Shown: positions 25,536 to 35,688, numbered from the stretch's first letter. The stretch: 64,000 nucleotides of DNA from Rhodocyclaceae bacterium (GCA_016791105.1 JAEUNM010000127.1:1-64000); one strand, 5' to 3'. Translations and numbers: made by a program. The notes: a model not told the origin generated them from the sequence alone.

Positions 25536-26745
25536 GCAGTATAGCCGCGCCGCGCGCCGCCAATTTGTCGCGCTGCTTTTTCTGGGGGTGCGGGCGTCCC
25601 GCCCGCACGATCTGGCCGCAGCGACTGCAGGCGGGCGAGACGCCCGCCCCCCCAGGGGCACGCACCAGCCGCTGCACCCTGACTCGATTGCACCGGCAAT
25701 GGCCCAACGCCGCGCCGCGCCGCGCCGCGCGCCGCCAATTTATCGCGCTGCTTTTTCTGGGGGTGCGGGCGTCCCGCCCGCACGGTCTGGCCGCAGCGAC
25801 TGCAGGCGGGCGAGACGCCCGCCCCCCCAAGGGGCACGCACCAGCCGCTGCGCCCTGATTTGATTGCACCGGCAATGGCCCAAAGCCGCGCCGCGCGCCG
25901 CCAATTTGTCGCGCTGCTTTTTCTGGGGGTGCGGGCATCCCGCCCGCACGATCTGGCCGCAGCGGCTGCAGGCGGGCGAGACGCCCGCCCCCCCAGGGCA
26001 CGCACCAGCCGCTGCGCCCTGACTTGACTGCACCGGCAATGGCCCAAAGCCGCGCCGTGCCGCGCTGCGCGCCGCCAATTTGTCGCGCTGCTTTTTCTGG
26101 GGGTGCGGGCGTCCCGCCCGCACGGTCTGGCCGCAGCGACTGCAGGCGGGCGAGACGCCCGCCCCCAGGGGCACGCACCAGCCGCTGCACCCTGACCTGG
26201 CTGCACCGGCAATGGCCCAAAGCCGCGCCGTGCCGCGCCGCGCGCCGCCAATTTGTCGCGCTGCTTTTTCTGGGGGTGCGGGCGTCCCGCCCGCACGGTC
26301 TGGCCGCAGCGACCGCAGGCGGGCGAGACGCCCGCCCCCCCAGGGGCACGCACCAGCCGCTGCGCCCTGACTTGGTTGCACCGGCAATGGCCCAAGGCTG
26401 CGCCGTGCCGTGCCGCGCTGCGCGCCGCCAATTTATCGCGCTGCTTTTTCTGGGGGTGCGGGCGTCCCGCCCGCACGATCAGGCCGCAGCGACTGCAGGC
26501 GGGCGAGACGCCCCGCCCCCCCAGGGGCACGCACCAGCTGCTGCGCCCTGACTCGATTGCACCGGCAATGGCCCAAGGCTGAGCCGCGCCGCGCGCCGCC
26601 AATTTGTCGCGCTGCTTTTTCTGGGGGCGCGGGCGTCCCGCCCGCACGATCAGGCCGCAGCGACTACAGGCGGGCGAGACGCCCGCCCCCCCAAGACGCC
26701 CGCACGAACCGCCAGATCCCAACCTGACCGCATTGGCCAATGCAG
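25536..26745. repeat. Tandem array of seven ~173-bp hairpin-bearing units
   Basis: Seven imperfect copies begin (at CAATTTGTCGCGCTGC or the A variant) at 25561, 25736, 25902, 26076, 26249, 26429 and 26600, giving periods of 175, 166, 174, 173, 180 and 171 bp. Each unit contains two hairpins, GTGCGGGCG-TCC-CGCCCGCAC and GGCGGGCG-AGA-CGCCCGCC, followed by CACGCACCAGCCGCTGC and GGCAATGGCCCAA. The last unit is cut short near 26720. The same two-hairpin core occurs singly elsewhere in the window. Several frames are open across the array, but the translations are repetitive and not proteins. Confidence 0.95.
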
Positions 26746-26884
26746 GTTTGCAAAAGCGGAACTGCAGCGCAGCGCCGGGTCTTCATGGCGCCGCGCAACA
26801 TGCGACACTATGGCGCCGGCAAGCTGATTCACCTGCCACCCCGGCGCCCGTTACTGCTCCACCGCAACCGCCCAGGATCACACC

Positions 26885-29800
26885 ATGCAGCTCACGCGCA
26901 AACTGTTTGCCGCGCTCGCCGGCCTGTCGATATTCGTGTTTCCGCTGGCAGCGCAGCAGCCGCCGCAGGTGGCGAATTTCGCCCCGCAAGGCGAGGTGAA
27001 GGACGCACGGCAGGTGGTCGCGCGCTTTTCCGAACCCATGGTGTCCTTCGGCGACCCACGCTCGGAATCGCCTTTCGAGGTCGATTGCCCGGTGGCCGGA
27101 CGCGCGCGCTGGGCCGACTCGAAAAACTGGATTTACGACTTCGAAACCGATCTGCCGGGCGGCCTGCAATGTCGCTTCACGCTCAAAAAGGGCGTCAAGA
27201 GCATGGCCGGCGGCACGCTTGCGGCAGCCAGTTATGTCCTGTCCACTGGCGGTCCGTCGCTGCGTGTCACCCTGCCGGAAGAAGGCGATACGGTGGCGGA
27301 AGACCAAGTCTTCATTCTGGGCCTGGATGCGCCGGCCGATCTGGCGAGCGTGCGCGAAAACGCCAGTTGCGCCGTGGATGGCATAGGCGAGCGCATCGCG
27401 CTGGAAATTATCGAGGGCGACACGCGCGACAAAATTCTCGAGCAGCAGAAGGACAAGGCCTATCAGTTTTTCAGCGTACTTACCAAGCGTGGGCGCCTCG
27501 GCCTGGCCGCCGTGAAAGACCGCCGGCTGCAGGATTTGCCGGTCATCGTGGCGAAATGCGCGCGCAATCTGCCGCCCGGCGCAACGCTCAAGCTGGTGTG
27601 GGGCGCCGGCATACGCGCTGCCGGCGGCGGCGCCACGCGCGCGGCGCAAAGCATGGCCTATTCGGTGCGATCGAGTTTCGCCGCGCGGCTTAGCTGCACG
27701 CGTGTCAATGAAAAAGCCGGCTGTACGCCGGTACTGCCGCTCACCGTGGAATTTACCGCGCCGGTGCCGCGCGAACTGGCCGAACGCATGGAACTGGTGA
27801 CGGCGGCCGGCGCCAGTGTAAAGCCCAAGCTCGAGCAGAACGTGGACCGCATCGAATCGGTGAGCTTTCCAGGGCCGTTCGCGCCGAAAAGCCAGGTCAC
27901 CATCCGCCTGCCCGCGGGCTTTGCCGACGATAGCGGGCGCGCGCCCGCCAATGCAGCGGAATTTCCAATGCAGGTGGCCATCGATGAAGACCCGCCGCTC
28001 ATCAAATTTCCGGCCCGCTTCGGCATATTGGAAAGCCAGGCCGAGCCGCTGTTGCCGGTGAGCGTGCGCAACGTCGAAGCGGTGCTGAAAGGCGTAAGCG
28101 CGGGCAGCCCGGTCAAATCGCCGGCGTCACCGGGCGAAATCATGCGCCTCGCCAGCGAAGACGACCGCGACGTGGCGCGCTGGCTCACGCGCATCCTGCA
28201 AGGGCCGGAACAGACGGGAGAACAATTGCCGGGCGCGGTGCCGTTGCTGTTCGGCAATGAGGCGCAAACCGGCGCCAAGCCCTTCGAGTTGCCGCGCACC
28301 AATGGCGAAGCCGCCTTCGAAGTAATAGGCATACCGCTGCCGCGGCCCGGCCTGTACGTGCTCGAATTTGCCAGCGCGCGCCTGGGTGCGGCGCTGCTGG
28401 GCGAGCAAAAGCCCTATTACGTGTCGGCCGGCGCGCTGGTGACCAATTTGTCCGTGCACTTCAAACACGGGCGCGAATCTTCCCTGGTGTGGGTGACGCG
28501 GCTGCAGGACGCCGGCCCGGTCGAAGGCGCGCGCGTGCGCATCAACGACTGCAACGGCAACCGCTATTGGGAAGGCCGCACCGGCGCCGACGGCAGTGCC
28601 CGCGTCGATGAAACGCTGCCCATCCCGGACCACGCCTACAACTGCCCCTACCTGGTCACGGCGCGCCACGAGGGCGACATGGGGCTGGTGCTGTCGAGCT
28701 GGAATCAAGGCATACAGCCTTGGCAATTCAACCTGCCGGTGGAATGGCGGGAACGAAGCACCAGCGCCCACACGGTGACCGACCGCCCCTTGTTCCGTGC
28801 CGGCGAAACCTTGTCCATGAAGCATTTTCTGCGCCGCCGCACCTCGAAAGGGTTTGCTGCGGTAACGGAAAATTTGCCGGTGCAGGCCGTACTGACGCAC
28901 GAAGGATCGGGCGAAAAATTTGAAACCGGCATCACCTGGTCCAACGGCGCCGGCATTTCCAGCCTGAAGCTGCCCAAAGCCGCCAAGCTGGGCGTTTATT
29001 CGATCGCCCTGACGGGTAAAAAGAACAACGTTTATCTGGAAAGCGGCAGCGTGCGCGTGGAGGAATTTCGCGTGCCGCTCATGCGTGCCGTGATGAAGCC
29101 GCCGGCACCCGCCATACACGCCGACAAACTGGCTGTGGACGTGCAGCTTAGTTACCTGGCCGGCGGGCCGGCCGGCAACGCGCCGGTCACTTTCCGCAGC
29201 CATGTGCAGCCCTACAGCTTCAGTTTTCCGGATTACGAAAATTTCAGTTTCGGCGGTGGCGTTCCCAAAGAGGGCATCGTGGCGGAAAACCCCTACGCCT
29301 ATGCTTACGACCCCGAACAGGACGATGCCGGCGAAGAAGGCGCGGCGCGTGCCAACCGGCCGGTGCGCACGCAACGCCTGAATCTGGATGGTGCCGGCGG
29401 CGCGCGGGTGGTGTTCGACAAATTGCCGGCAGCGGATTCGGCGCAGGCGCTGCAGATCGAAATGGAATATTCCGACCCGAACGGCCAGATTCAGAGCGCT
29501 GCGACGCGCGCGCTATTGTTGCCGTCCGGGCTGGTGCTGGGCCTGGGCTTGTCCGGCAGTTATGCGACGCCGGACAAGCTAAGTTTCCGCGTCGTGGCGC
29601 TCGATCCGCAGGGCAAGCCGCAGGCCGGCAAAAAACTTACGGTGGATGCTTACACGCGCACCGTACATGCTTATCGCAAGCGGCTGCTGGGCGGTTTTTA
29701 CGCCTACGAGCAGAACGCCGAAGTGAAAAAGCACGGCCAGATTTGTTCCGGCAGCAGTGACGCGCAGGGCCTGTTGTTGTGTTCCGGCGAGGCGCCCGCC

Positions 29801-32737
29801 AGCGGCGAACTGATACTGGTCGCCAAGGGCGAAGATGCCGCCGGCAACCCCGCCACGGCGCAAACCCAGGTATACGTGGCGGGCGGCGACGACTGGTATC
29901 CGGCCGGCCAATCGGACCGCATCGATCTGATCGCCGACAAGCTTAGTTACGAACCGGGCGACACCGCGCGCTTCGAGGTGCGCATGCCTTTCCGCCAGGC
30001 CACCGCCCTGGTGACGGTGGAACGCGAAGGCGTGCTGGCGTCCAGCGTGCAGACCATTACTGCCAAATCGCCTTACGTGGACGTGAAAATCGACGACCAC
30101 TACGGCCCCAATGCCTACGTGAGCGTCATGGTCGTGCGCGGGCGCGTGGACCCGGAAAGCCCGGGTCCGTTTGCCTGGCTGAAGCGCATGATTTACCGCA
30201 TAGGCATGTTTTTCGGTCTGGTGCGGCAAATGCCGCGCGAAATCGATACCCGCCCCACCGCCATCGTGGATCTGACGCGGCCCGCATTCAAGCTCGGCGC
30301 GGTACCGATCAGAGTGGGCTGGAAAGCTTACGAACTGAAAGTAAACGTCGTACCGGAACGCGAAACTTACCGCGTGCGCGAACAGGCGGCGTTCAAGGTA
30401 AGCGTGACCGACGCCGCCGGCAAGCCGGCCGCCGGTGCGGAAATTGCGCTGGCCGCCGTGGACGAAGGCCTGCTCGCGCTGGCGCGGCCGGATAGCTGGA
30501 AACTGCTAGACGCCATGATGAAACGGCGCGGCATAGAGGTGGAAACCTCCACCGCGCAGTCGCAGGTAATAGGCAAACGCCATTTCGGCAAAAAAGCCGT
30601 TGCGGCGGGCGGCGGCGGCGGTGCGCAAAGCGCGCGCGAACTGTTCGATACCTTGCTGTTGTGGCGCGCCGCCATTGCTTTGGACGAGCACGGCGAGGCG
30701 CGCGTCACGGTGCCGCTCAACGATTCGCTCACCTCCTGGCGCGTGGAAGCCATCGCCCACGCCGGCGTGGATAAGTTCGGTTCCGGCGGCGGCATGATAC
30801 GCACGACGCAGGAACTGATGCTGTTTTCCGGCCTGCCGCCGTATGTGCGCGAGGGCGACAAATTTACCGCCCTGGTCACGGCGCGCAATGGCGGCGAGCG
30901 CGCGCTCGAATTCGATCTGGCCGCGCGGTACGCGGGCGCCGATGCGCCGGTCGTGCTGCCGCCGCAGCACGTGAAACTTGCGCCGGGCGAGGCCAGCACG
31001 CTGGAATTTTCCGCCGCGGCGCCGTTCAACGCGAGCCAGCTGGTATGGAATTTCGAGGCGCAGGAAAGTGCCGGCGCCGCAGCGACCGCCAGCGCAGGCG
31101 GCGCGCACGACGCGCTCAAGGTGACGCAGCAGGTCGGCGCTGCCTATCCGGTGCGCGTCTATGAACAGACGCTGGAACAACTGGAGCCCGGCAAGGCGCT
31201 CGGCTTCCCGGCGCAAATGCCCAAAGGCGCGGTGGCGGGGCGCGGCGGCGTGGATGTGCGGCTGGCGCGCTCGCTGGGCGGCAATGTCGAGCCGATACGC
31301 GAGTGGATGCAGCGCTATCCCTACACTTGCCTGGAACAGAACGTATCGCGCGCGGTGGCGCTGGAAAACCCGCAGCAATGGGAAGCGCTCATGAACGCGC
31401 TGCCCACCTATATCGACCGCGACGGCCTGTTGCGCTACTTCGCCGCATCCTGGCTGCAAGGCGACGACGCGCTCACGTCCTATGTGCTGAGCGTGGCGCA
31501 CGCAGCGCAGTACGAAATTCCGCAGGCCAGTCTGGAGCGGCTGACAACCGGCCTGGTCAATTTCGTCGCCGGCCGCACGGTGCGCTACAGCGCGCTGCCC
31601 ACGGCCGATCTCACGTTGCGCAAGCTTGCCGCCATCGAAGCTTTGTCGCGCTATGACGCGGCACAGCCGGAAATGCTGGAAAGCCTGGAAATCGCGCCCA
31701 ATCTGTGGCCCAGTTCGGCAGTGCTGGATTGGCTATCCATCCTCACGCGCATGGAAAACATCCCGCACCGCGATCAGCGCCTGGCCGAAGCGCGCCAGAT
31801 ACTGCGCGGCCGGCTCACGTTTTCCGGCACCACCCTGGTGTTTTCCACCGAAAAATCGGATTACCTGTGGTGGCTCATGGTGTCGCCGGACTTGAACGCC
31901 ACGCGCGCGCTGGCGCTGTTGTCGGAAGACGCCTTTTTCCGCGAAGACATGCCGCGCCTCGCGCGCGGCGCCCTGTCGCGCCAGCGCGCCGGGCGCTGGA
32001 TTACCACTAACGCCAATGCCTGGGGCGTGCTGGGCCTGCGCCGCTTCCAGCAAAAATTTGAACGCGACCCGGTGACCGGCAGCACCTTCGCGCGCCTGGG
32101 CACCACCGAGCGCGCGCTGGACTGGAGCGCCGCACGCTCGCGCGATACGGGCGATCCCACTTTGGGCACGCCCATAGGCGAGGGGGTGGATGCGCATTTC
32201 GACTGGCCCAAAGGCGTGGAACAACTGGGCCTCACCCATCAGGGCGGTGGCAAGCCCTGGGCCTTCATCGCCGCGCGCGCCGCGCTGCCGCTGGAAGCGC
32301 CTTTGTTCGCGGGCTATACGGTGAAACGCAGCGTGACGCCGGTGGAGCAGAAAAAGCCCGGCGCCTGGTCGCGCGGCGACGTGTATCGCGTGCAGCTCGA
32401 AATCGAGGCCCAGGCCGACATGACCTGGGTGGTGGTGAGCGATCCGATTCCGGGCGGCGCCAGCGTGCTGGGCAGCGGTCTGGGCGGCGATTCCGCCACG
32501 CTGACGCGCGGCGAGGCGGCCAGCGGCACGGCGCGGCCCACCTTCACCGAACGCGCTTTCGAAGGCTACCGCGCCTATTACCGCTATCTGCCCAAAGGCA
32601 AATTCACCACCGAATACACCGTGCGGCTCAATAACGCCGGCAGTTTCGAAATGCCGGCCACGCGCGTCGAAGCCATGTATGCGCCGGAAGTGTTCGGCGA
32701 ATCGCCGGTGGCGCGCATGGAGGTGGCGGGGCAATGA
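26885..32737 (+). CDS. yfhM: Bacterial alpha-2-macroglobulin (YfhM-like), thioester type
   Basis: A 1950-residue periplasmic protease trap. A Sec signal peptide (KLFAALAGLSIFVFPLAAQ) opens the protein. A string of macroglobulin beta-sandwich domains follows, then the A2M domain near residue 1265 (GEARVTVPLNDSLTSWRVEA), and the thioester motif CLEQ at Cys1482 (YPYTCLEQNVSRA) in the alpha/alpha toroid. Protease cleavage of a bait region exposes the thioester, which then covalently captures the protease. Unlike E. coli YfhM, no lipobox cysteine is seen after the signal peptide, so this form should be soluble. It is followed within 34 bp by pbpC, the classic partner, implying defence and repair after wall or outer-membrane breach. 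Confidence 0.95.
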   Translation: MQLTRKLFAALAGLSIFVFPLAAQQPPQVANFAPQGEVKDARQVVARFSEPMVSFGDPRSESPFEVDCPVAGRARWADSKNWIYDFETDLPGGLQCRFTLKKGVKSMAGGTLAAASYVLSTGGPSLRVTLPEEGDTVAEDQVFILGLDAPADLASVRENASCAVDGIGERIALEIIEGDTRDKILEQQKDKAYQFFSVLTKRGRLGLAAVKDRRLQDLPVIVAKCARNLPPGATLKLVWGAGIRAAGGGATRAAQSMAYSVRSSFAARLSCTRVNEKAGCTPVLPLTVEFTAPVPRELAERMELVTAAGASVKPKLEQNVDRIESVSFPGPFAPKSQVTIRLPAGFADDSGRAPANAAEFPMQVAIDEDPPLIKFPARFGILESQAEPLLPVSVRNVEAVLKGVSAGSPVKSPASPGEIMRLASEDDRDVARWLTRILQGPEQTGEQLPGAVPLLFGNEAQTGAKPFELPRTNGEAAFEVIGIPLPRPGLYVLEFASARLGAALLGEQKPYYVSAGALVTNLSVHFKHGRESSLVWVTRLQDAGPVEGARVRINDCNGNRYWEGRTGADGSARVDETLPIPDHAYNCPYLVTARHEGDMGLVLSSWNQGIQPWQFNLPVEWRERSTSAHTVTDRPLFRAGETLSMKHFLRRRTSKGFAAVTENLPVQAVLTHEGSGEKFETGITWSNGAGISSLKLPKAAKLGVYSIALTGKKNNVYLESGSVRVEEFRVPLMRAVMKPPAPAIHADKLAVDVQLSYLAGGPAGNAPVTFRSHVQPYSFSFPDYENFSFGGGVPKEGIVAENPYAYAYDPEQDDAGEEGAARANRPVRTQRLNLDGAGGARVVFDKLPAADSAQALQIEMEYSDPNGQIQSAATRALLLPSGLVLGLGLSGSYATPDKLSFRVVALDPQGKPQAGKKLTVDAYTRTVHAYRKRLLGGFYAYEQNAEVKKHGQICSGSSDAQGLLLCSGEAPASGELILVAKGEDAAGNPATAQTQVYVAGGDDWYPAGQSDRIDLIADKLSYEPGDTARFEVRMPFRQATALVTVEREGVLASSVQTITAKSPYVDVKIDDHYGPNAYVSVMVVRGRVDPESPGPFAWLKRMIYRIGMFFGLVRQMPREIDTRPTAIVDLTRPAFKLGAVPIRVGWKAYELKVNVVPERETYRVREQAAFKVSVTDAAGKPAAGAEIALAAVDEGLLALARPDSWKLLDAMMKRRGIEVETSTAQSQVIGKRHFGKKAVAAGGGGGAQSARELFDTLLLWRAAIALDEHGEARVTVPLNDSLTSWRVEAIAHAGVDKFGSGGGMIRTTQELMLFSGLPPYVREGDKFTALVTARNGGERALEFDLAARYAGADAPVVLPPQHVKLAPGEASTLEFSAAAPFNASQLVWNFEAQESAGAAATASAGGAHDALKVTQQVGAAYPVRVYEQTLEQLEPGKALGFPAQMPKGAVAGRGGVDVRLARSLGGNVEPIREWMQRYPYTCLEQNVSRAVALENPQQWEALMNALPTYIDRDGLLRYFAASWLQGDDALTSYVLSVAHAAQYEIPQASLERLTTGLVNFVAGRTVRYSALPTADLTLRKLAAIEALSRYDAAQPEMLESLEIAPNLWPSSAVLDWLSILTRMENIPHRDQRLAEARQILRGRLTFSGTTLVFSTEKSDYLWWLMVSPDLNATRALALLSEDAFFREDMPRLARGALSRQRAGRWITTNANAWGVLGLRRFQQKFERDPVTGSTFARLGTTERALDWSAARSRDTGDPTLGTPIGEGVDAHFDWPKGVEQLGLTHQGGGKPWAFIAARAALPLEAPLFAGYTVKRSVTPVEQKKPGAWSRGDVYRVQLEIEAQADMTWVVVSDPIPGGASVLGSGLGGDSATLTRGEAASGTARPTFTERAFEGYRAYYRYLPKGKFTTEYTVRLNNAGSFEMPATRVEAMYAPEVFGESPVARMEVAGQ

Positions 32738-32771
32738 GGCAGGCCGCGCGACTAATGCCAGGGGTTGTGCG

Positions 32772-35054
32772 ATGAAGCCGCGCCTCGCGCGCCTGCGCGC
32801 GGCATTGGGCGCGCGGGCCGCATCCCGGCGGCTGCGCGTCGCGGCCGGCGCGGCGCTGGGCGTGTTGGTGCTGATTGCGGTTGCCGTGCTGGTGCTGCCG
32901 GTGCCGCACTTCGCCGACTATCGCGCCGCCATGCAGCATGGTTCGGAAGCGCTGCTGCTGGACCGCGACGGTCAGCCCATCGAACGCCTGCGTCTGGACG
33001 CGCAGCAGCGTGTGCTGGAATGGACGCCTCTGGCGGACGTGTCGCCGGCCCTGCGTGCCGCCGTGCTGGCGGCCGAGGACAAACGCTTTTACCTGCACCC
33101 CGGCGTGGATCCGCTGGGCCTGCTGTCCGCCGCCTGGGACAACCTGCGCGCACGCCGCGCGCGCGGCGCCAGCACGCTCACCATGCAGCTTGCCACCATC
33201 ATGCTGGAAGCCGCGGAACCGGGCCGCGCCCGCCGCGGACTGGCGGCCAAGCTCGCGCAGATGCGGCTTGCGCTGGCGCTGGAAGTGCATTGGACCAAGC
33301 GCGAGATTTTCGAGGCCTATCTGAACGCCGTGCCTTTCCGCGGCGAACTGGCCGGCGTGGCGGCGGCATCATTCGGGCTGTTCGCAAAAGGCCCGGCCGG
33401 ACTGGACGCCGCCGAAAGCGCCGTACTGGCGGCGTTGTTGCGCTCGCCTTCCGCGCCGCGCGCGGCGGTGGCGCGGCGCGCCTGCGACGTGCTGCGCGCA
33501 GCCAGCGCGCCGGATGCCTGCGCGCGCGCGCGCGTTATCGCCGCCGGCCTGCCGCGCCGGCCTTACCCCATGCCGGGCCTGGACTTCGCACCCCACCTCG
33601 CGCGGCGCCTGCTCACCACCCCCGGCGAAACCCGTCGCGTGGCCCTGGATGGCGATCTGCAGCGCTTTGCCGGCGAAGCCCTGCGCAATCGCCTGGCCGA
33701 ATTGCAGGCGCGCAATGTCGAAGATGGCGCAGTCATCGTGCTCGATAACCGCAGCGGCGAAGTGCTGGCCTATGTCGGTTCCAGCGGCGATCTATCCGGC
33801 GCGCCGGCGGTGGATGGCGCCGCCGCCCAGCGCCAGCCCGGTTCCACGCTGAAGCCGTTTTTGTACGGCCTGGCCCTCGAGCGCGGCTATCTGAATGCCG
33901 CGTCGGTGCTGGACGACAGCCCGCTGGCCCTGGCCACGCCGCGCGGCCTCTATGCGCCGCAGGACTATGACACTGACTACAAGGGCGCGGTGAGCGTGCG
34001 CACGGCGCTTGCGGCCTCGCTCAACGTGCCGGCGGTGCGCACGCTCGCGCTGGTCGGCACCGGTCGCTTTCTGGAACATTTGCGCGCCCTGGGCATGAGC
34101 AGCCTGCAACGCGACGCCGAACACTACGGCTATGCGCTGGCGCTGGGCGGGGCGGAAACCGATTTGCTGACGCTCACCAACGCCTATCGCGCGCTGGCCA
34201 ACGGCGGCGAATGGTCGCCCTGGCGCTTCGAAGCGCTGCCGGCCGGCGCCGACCCCGCACCGGTGCGCCGCGTGCTGTCGCGCGAGGCGGCTTTCGTGGT
34301 GGCCGACATGCTGGCCGACGCGGCGGCGCGCGCGCCCACATTCGGACTTGCCAGCCCGCTGTCCACGCACGGCTGGGCGGCCGTCAAAACCGGCACCAGC
34401 AAAGCCATGCGCGACAATTGGGCGGTCGGCTTCACGGACCGCTACACGGTGGGCGTGTGGGTGGGCAATTATTCCGGCGCGCCCATGTGGGACGTGTCCG
34501 GCATTACCGGCGCGGCGCCGGTGTGGCACGACCTGATCGAATACCTGCACGCCGGGCGCGCCGCCCGCGCGCCCGCGCCGCCGGCCGGCGTGGCAAGGCG
34601 CCTGGTGCAGTATCAGCCGGAAATCGAAGCCGCGCGCGAAGAGTGGTTCATCGCCGCGCGCGCGGATCAGGCGGCGACGCCCGGCGCGGTGCCCGTCCTG
34701 CGCGTGGTACTGAATACCCCGGATACCCGCCCCCGCCTGCTCGCGCCGGCCGACGGCAGCGTGATTGCACCCGACCCGGATATTCCGCGCGCGCGCCAAT
34801 CCTTGCTGGTGCATGCATCCGTACCGGGCGCCTGCCTGCGCCTGGATGGCGTGCCGCTCGCGCGCTGCGGTGTATCGAGACTATTCGTGCCCTTGCCGGC
34901 GCCCGGCCGGCACCGCATCGAATTGCTGGACGCCGCCGGCAAGCCGCTCGATACGCACGGCATAGAGGTGCGCCCCATCGTGCCGCCGCGCCGGAATACT
35001 TCCGTCGACAGAGCGGCGGGGAATGGCGGGTCAGGCCCGAGCCCGTCAAGTTAA
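32772..35054 (+). CDS. pbpC: Penicillin-binding protein 1C
   Basis: A 760-residue bifunctional peptidoglycan synthase anchored by an N-terminal helix (LGVLVLIAVAVLVLPVP). The glycosyltransferase domain has the catalytic Glu102 in AAEDKRFYLHPGVDPLG and the GASTLTMQLA motif. The transpeptidase domain has SxxK at Ser358 (QPGSTLKPF), SLN, and KTGTS at Lys539. The C-terminal BiPBP_C domain typical of PBP1C runs from ~680. The start at 32772 is preferred over an upstream in-frame ATG inside the macroglobulin gene. Together with the preceding macroglobulin gene it forms the conserved yfhM-pbpC unit. Confidence 0.95.
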   Translation: MKPRLARLRAALGARAASRRLRVAAGAALGVLVLIAVAVLVLPVPHFADYRAAMQHGSEALLLDRDGQPIERLRLDAQQRVLEWTPLADVSPALRAAVLAAEDKRFYLHPGVDPLGLLSAAWDNLRARRARGASTLTMQLATIMLEAAEPGRARRGLAAKLAQMRLALALEVHWTKREIFEAYLNAVPFRGELAGVAAASFGLFAKGPAGLDAAESAVLAALLRSPSAPRAAVARRACDVLRAASAPDACARARVIAAGLPRRPYPMPGLDFAPHLARRLLTTPGETRRVALDGDLQRFAGEALRNRLAELQARNVEDGAVIVLDNRSGEVLAYVGSSGDLSGAPAVDGAAAQRQPGSTLKPFLYGLALERGYLNAASVLDDSPLALATPRGLYAPQDYDTDYKGAVSVRTALAASLNVPAVRTLALVGTGRFLEHLRALGMSSLQRDAEHYGYALALGGAETDLLTLTNAYRALANGGEWSPWRFEALPAGADPAPVRRVLSREAAFVVADMLADAAARAPTFGLASPLSTHGWAAVKTGTSKAMRDNWAVGFTDRYTVGVWVGNYSGAPMWDVSGITGAAPVWHDLIEYLHAGRAARAPAPPAGVARRLVQYQPEIEAAREEWFIAARADQAATPGAVPVLRVVLNTPDTRPRLLAPADGSVIAPDPDIPRARQSLLVHASVPGACLRLDGVPLARCGVSRLFVPLPAPGRHRIELLDAAGKPLDTHGIEVRPIVPPRRNTSVDRAAGNGGSGPSPSS

Positions 35055-35080
35055 GCCAAATCTACGCGTGCCCTGTCCTT

Positions 35081-35110
35081 TGGGGGGGCGGGCGTCTCGC
35101 CCGCCTGCCG
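35081..35110. repeat. REP-type hairpin after pbpC
   Basis: GGCGGGCG-TCT-CGCCCGCC at 35087-35105 has the T-G7 lead seen in other dispersed copies. It lies 33 bp after the pbpC stop codon between convergent genes and may help end transcription of pbpC and hcp. Confidence 0.7.
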
Positions 35111-35205
35111 TTGCGAAGGGCTTGTTGCGCCGCCTGCTGCGAGTGCCGGGCGGAACCGTCGCGCGCCCGCGAACGGTAAGCGCCACGCCCCTCCCTGACT
35201 CGATT

Positions 35206-35688
35206 TCAAACCGCCTTGTTCTGCTTTACATCCCAACCCATGCGGGCTGCGGGATCGAGCGTGCCATCCGGTTTTTGCGACTTGTAGTCGATGGAAACTT
35301 TCGAAAACGCGATGGACACCAGTTCAATGGGCAGAGTGCGCTCGCCGGTGTCGGTTACCTGACAATTCGTGATCAGGCAGTCGTTCATCGTGACGATCAT
35401 GTATTCCTGCTGCTCTTTGCCCTGTTTGCGGCCATAAAGCTTTACCAGTTTGATGTGCGTGCCGTTGGCGCAGGCCAGCATCAGAATCGGCGAGGCCTTG
35501 TCGTAATGGTGCGCGAAATGCATATCGCTGAAACTGACCTTCCCTGCACCCAGGCCGCCACCGACGGATGCCGAACTGGGATTGGAAGCGCCCCAGTTCC
35601 AGCTCACCACATCGATTTCGCCCTTGTGCTTGTGGTCCTGCGATTCACCTTTGATGCCATCGATTTCGAGAAAAAAATCCACAGCCAT
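35206..35688 (-). CDS. hcp: Hcp-family type VI secretion protein (orphan)
   Basis: A 160-residue Hcp protein: MAVDFFLEIDGIKGESQD at the N-terminus, HKGEIDVVSWNWG, KVSFSDMHFAHHYDKASP and the C-terminal DYKSQKPDG. Hcp forms the hexameric tube of the type VI secretion system and can carry effectors. The ribosome site AAGGAGG lies 6 nt before the ATG and predicts strong translation. No other T6SS gene is nearby, so the apparatus must be encoded elsewhere or be absent. It sits at the edge of repeat-rich accessory DNA. Confidence 0.93.
   Translation of the reverse strand: MAVDFFLEIDGIKGESQDHKHKGEIDVVSWNWGASNPSSASVGGGLGAGKVSFSDMHFAHHYDKASPILMLACANGTHIKLVKLYGRKQGKEQQEYMIVTMNDCLITNCQVTDTGERTLPIELVSIAFSKVSIDYKSQKPDGTLDPAARMGWDVKQNKAV

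Noticed and set aside
25436..26740. Long open frame joining the repeat array to the lyase-like gene (total 924 codons)
   Set aside because: The upstream part translates only the tandem repeat (ASRPPA, GRDARTP patterns). A signal peptide and ribosome site mark the real start at 25435.
25536..26745. CRISPR array
   Set aside because: Units are ~173 bp, wholly repeated with no unique spacers, and there are no cas genes.
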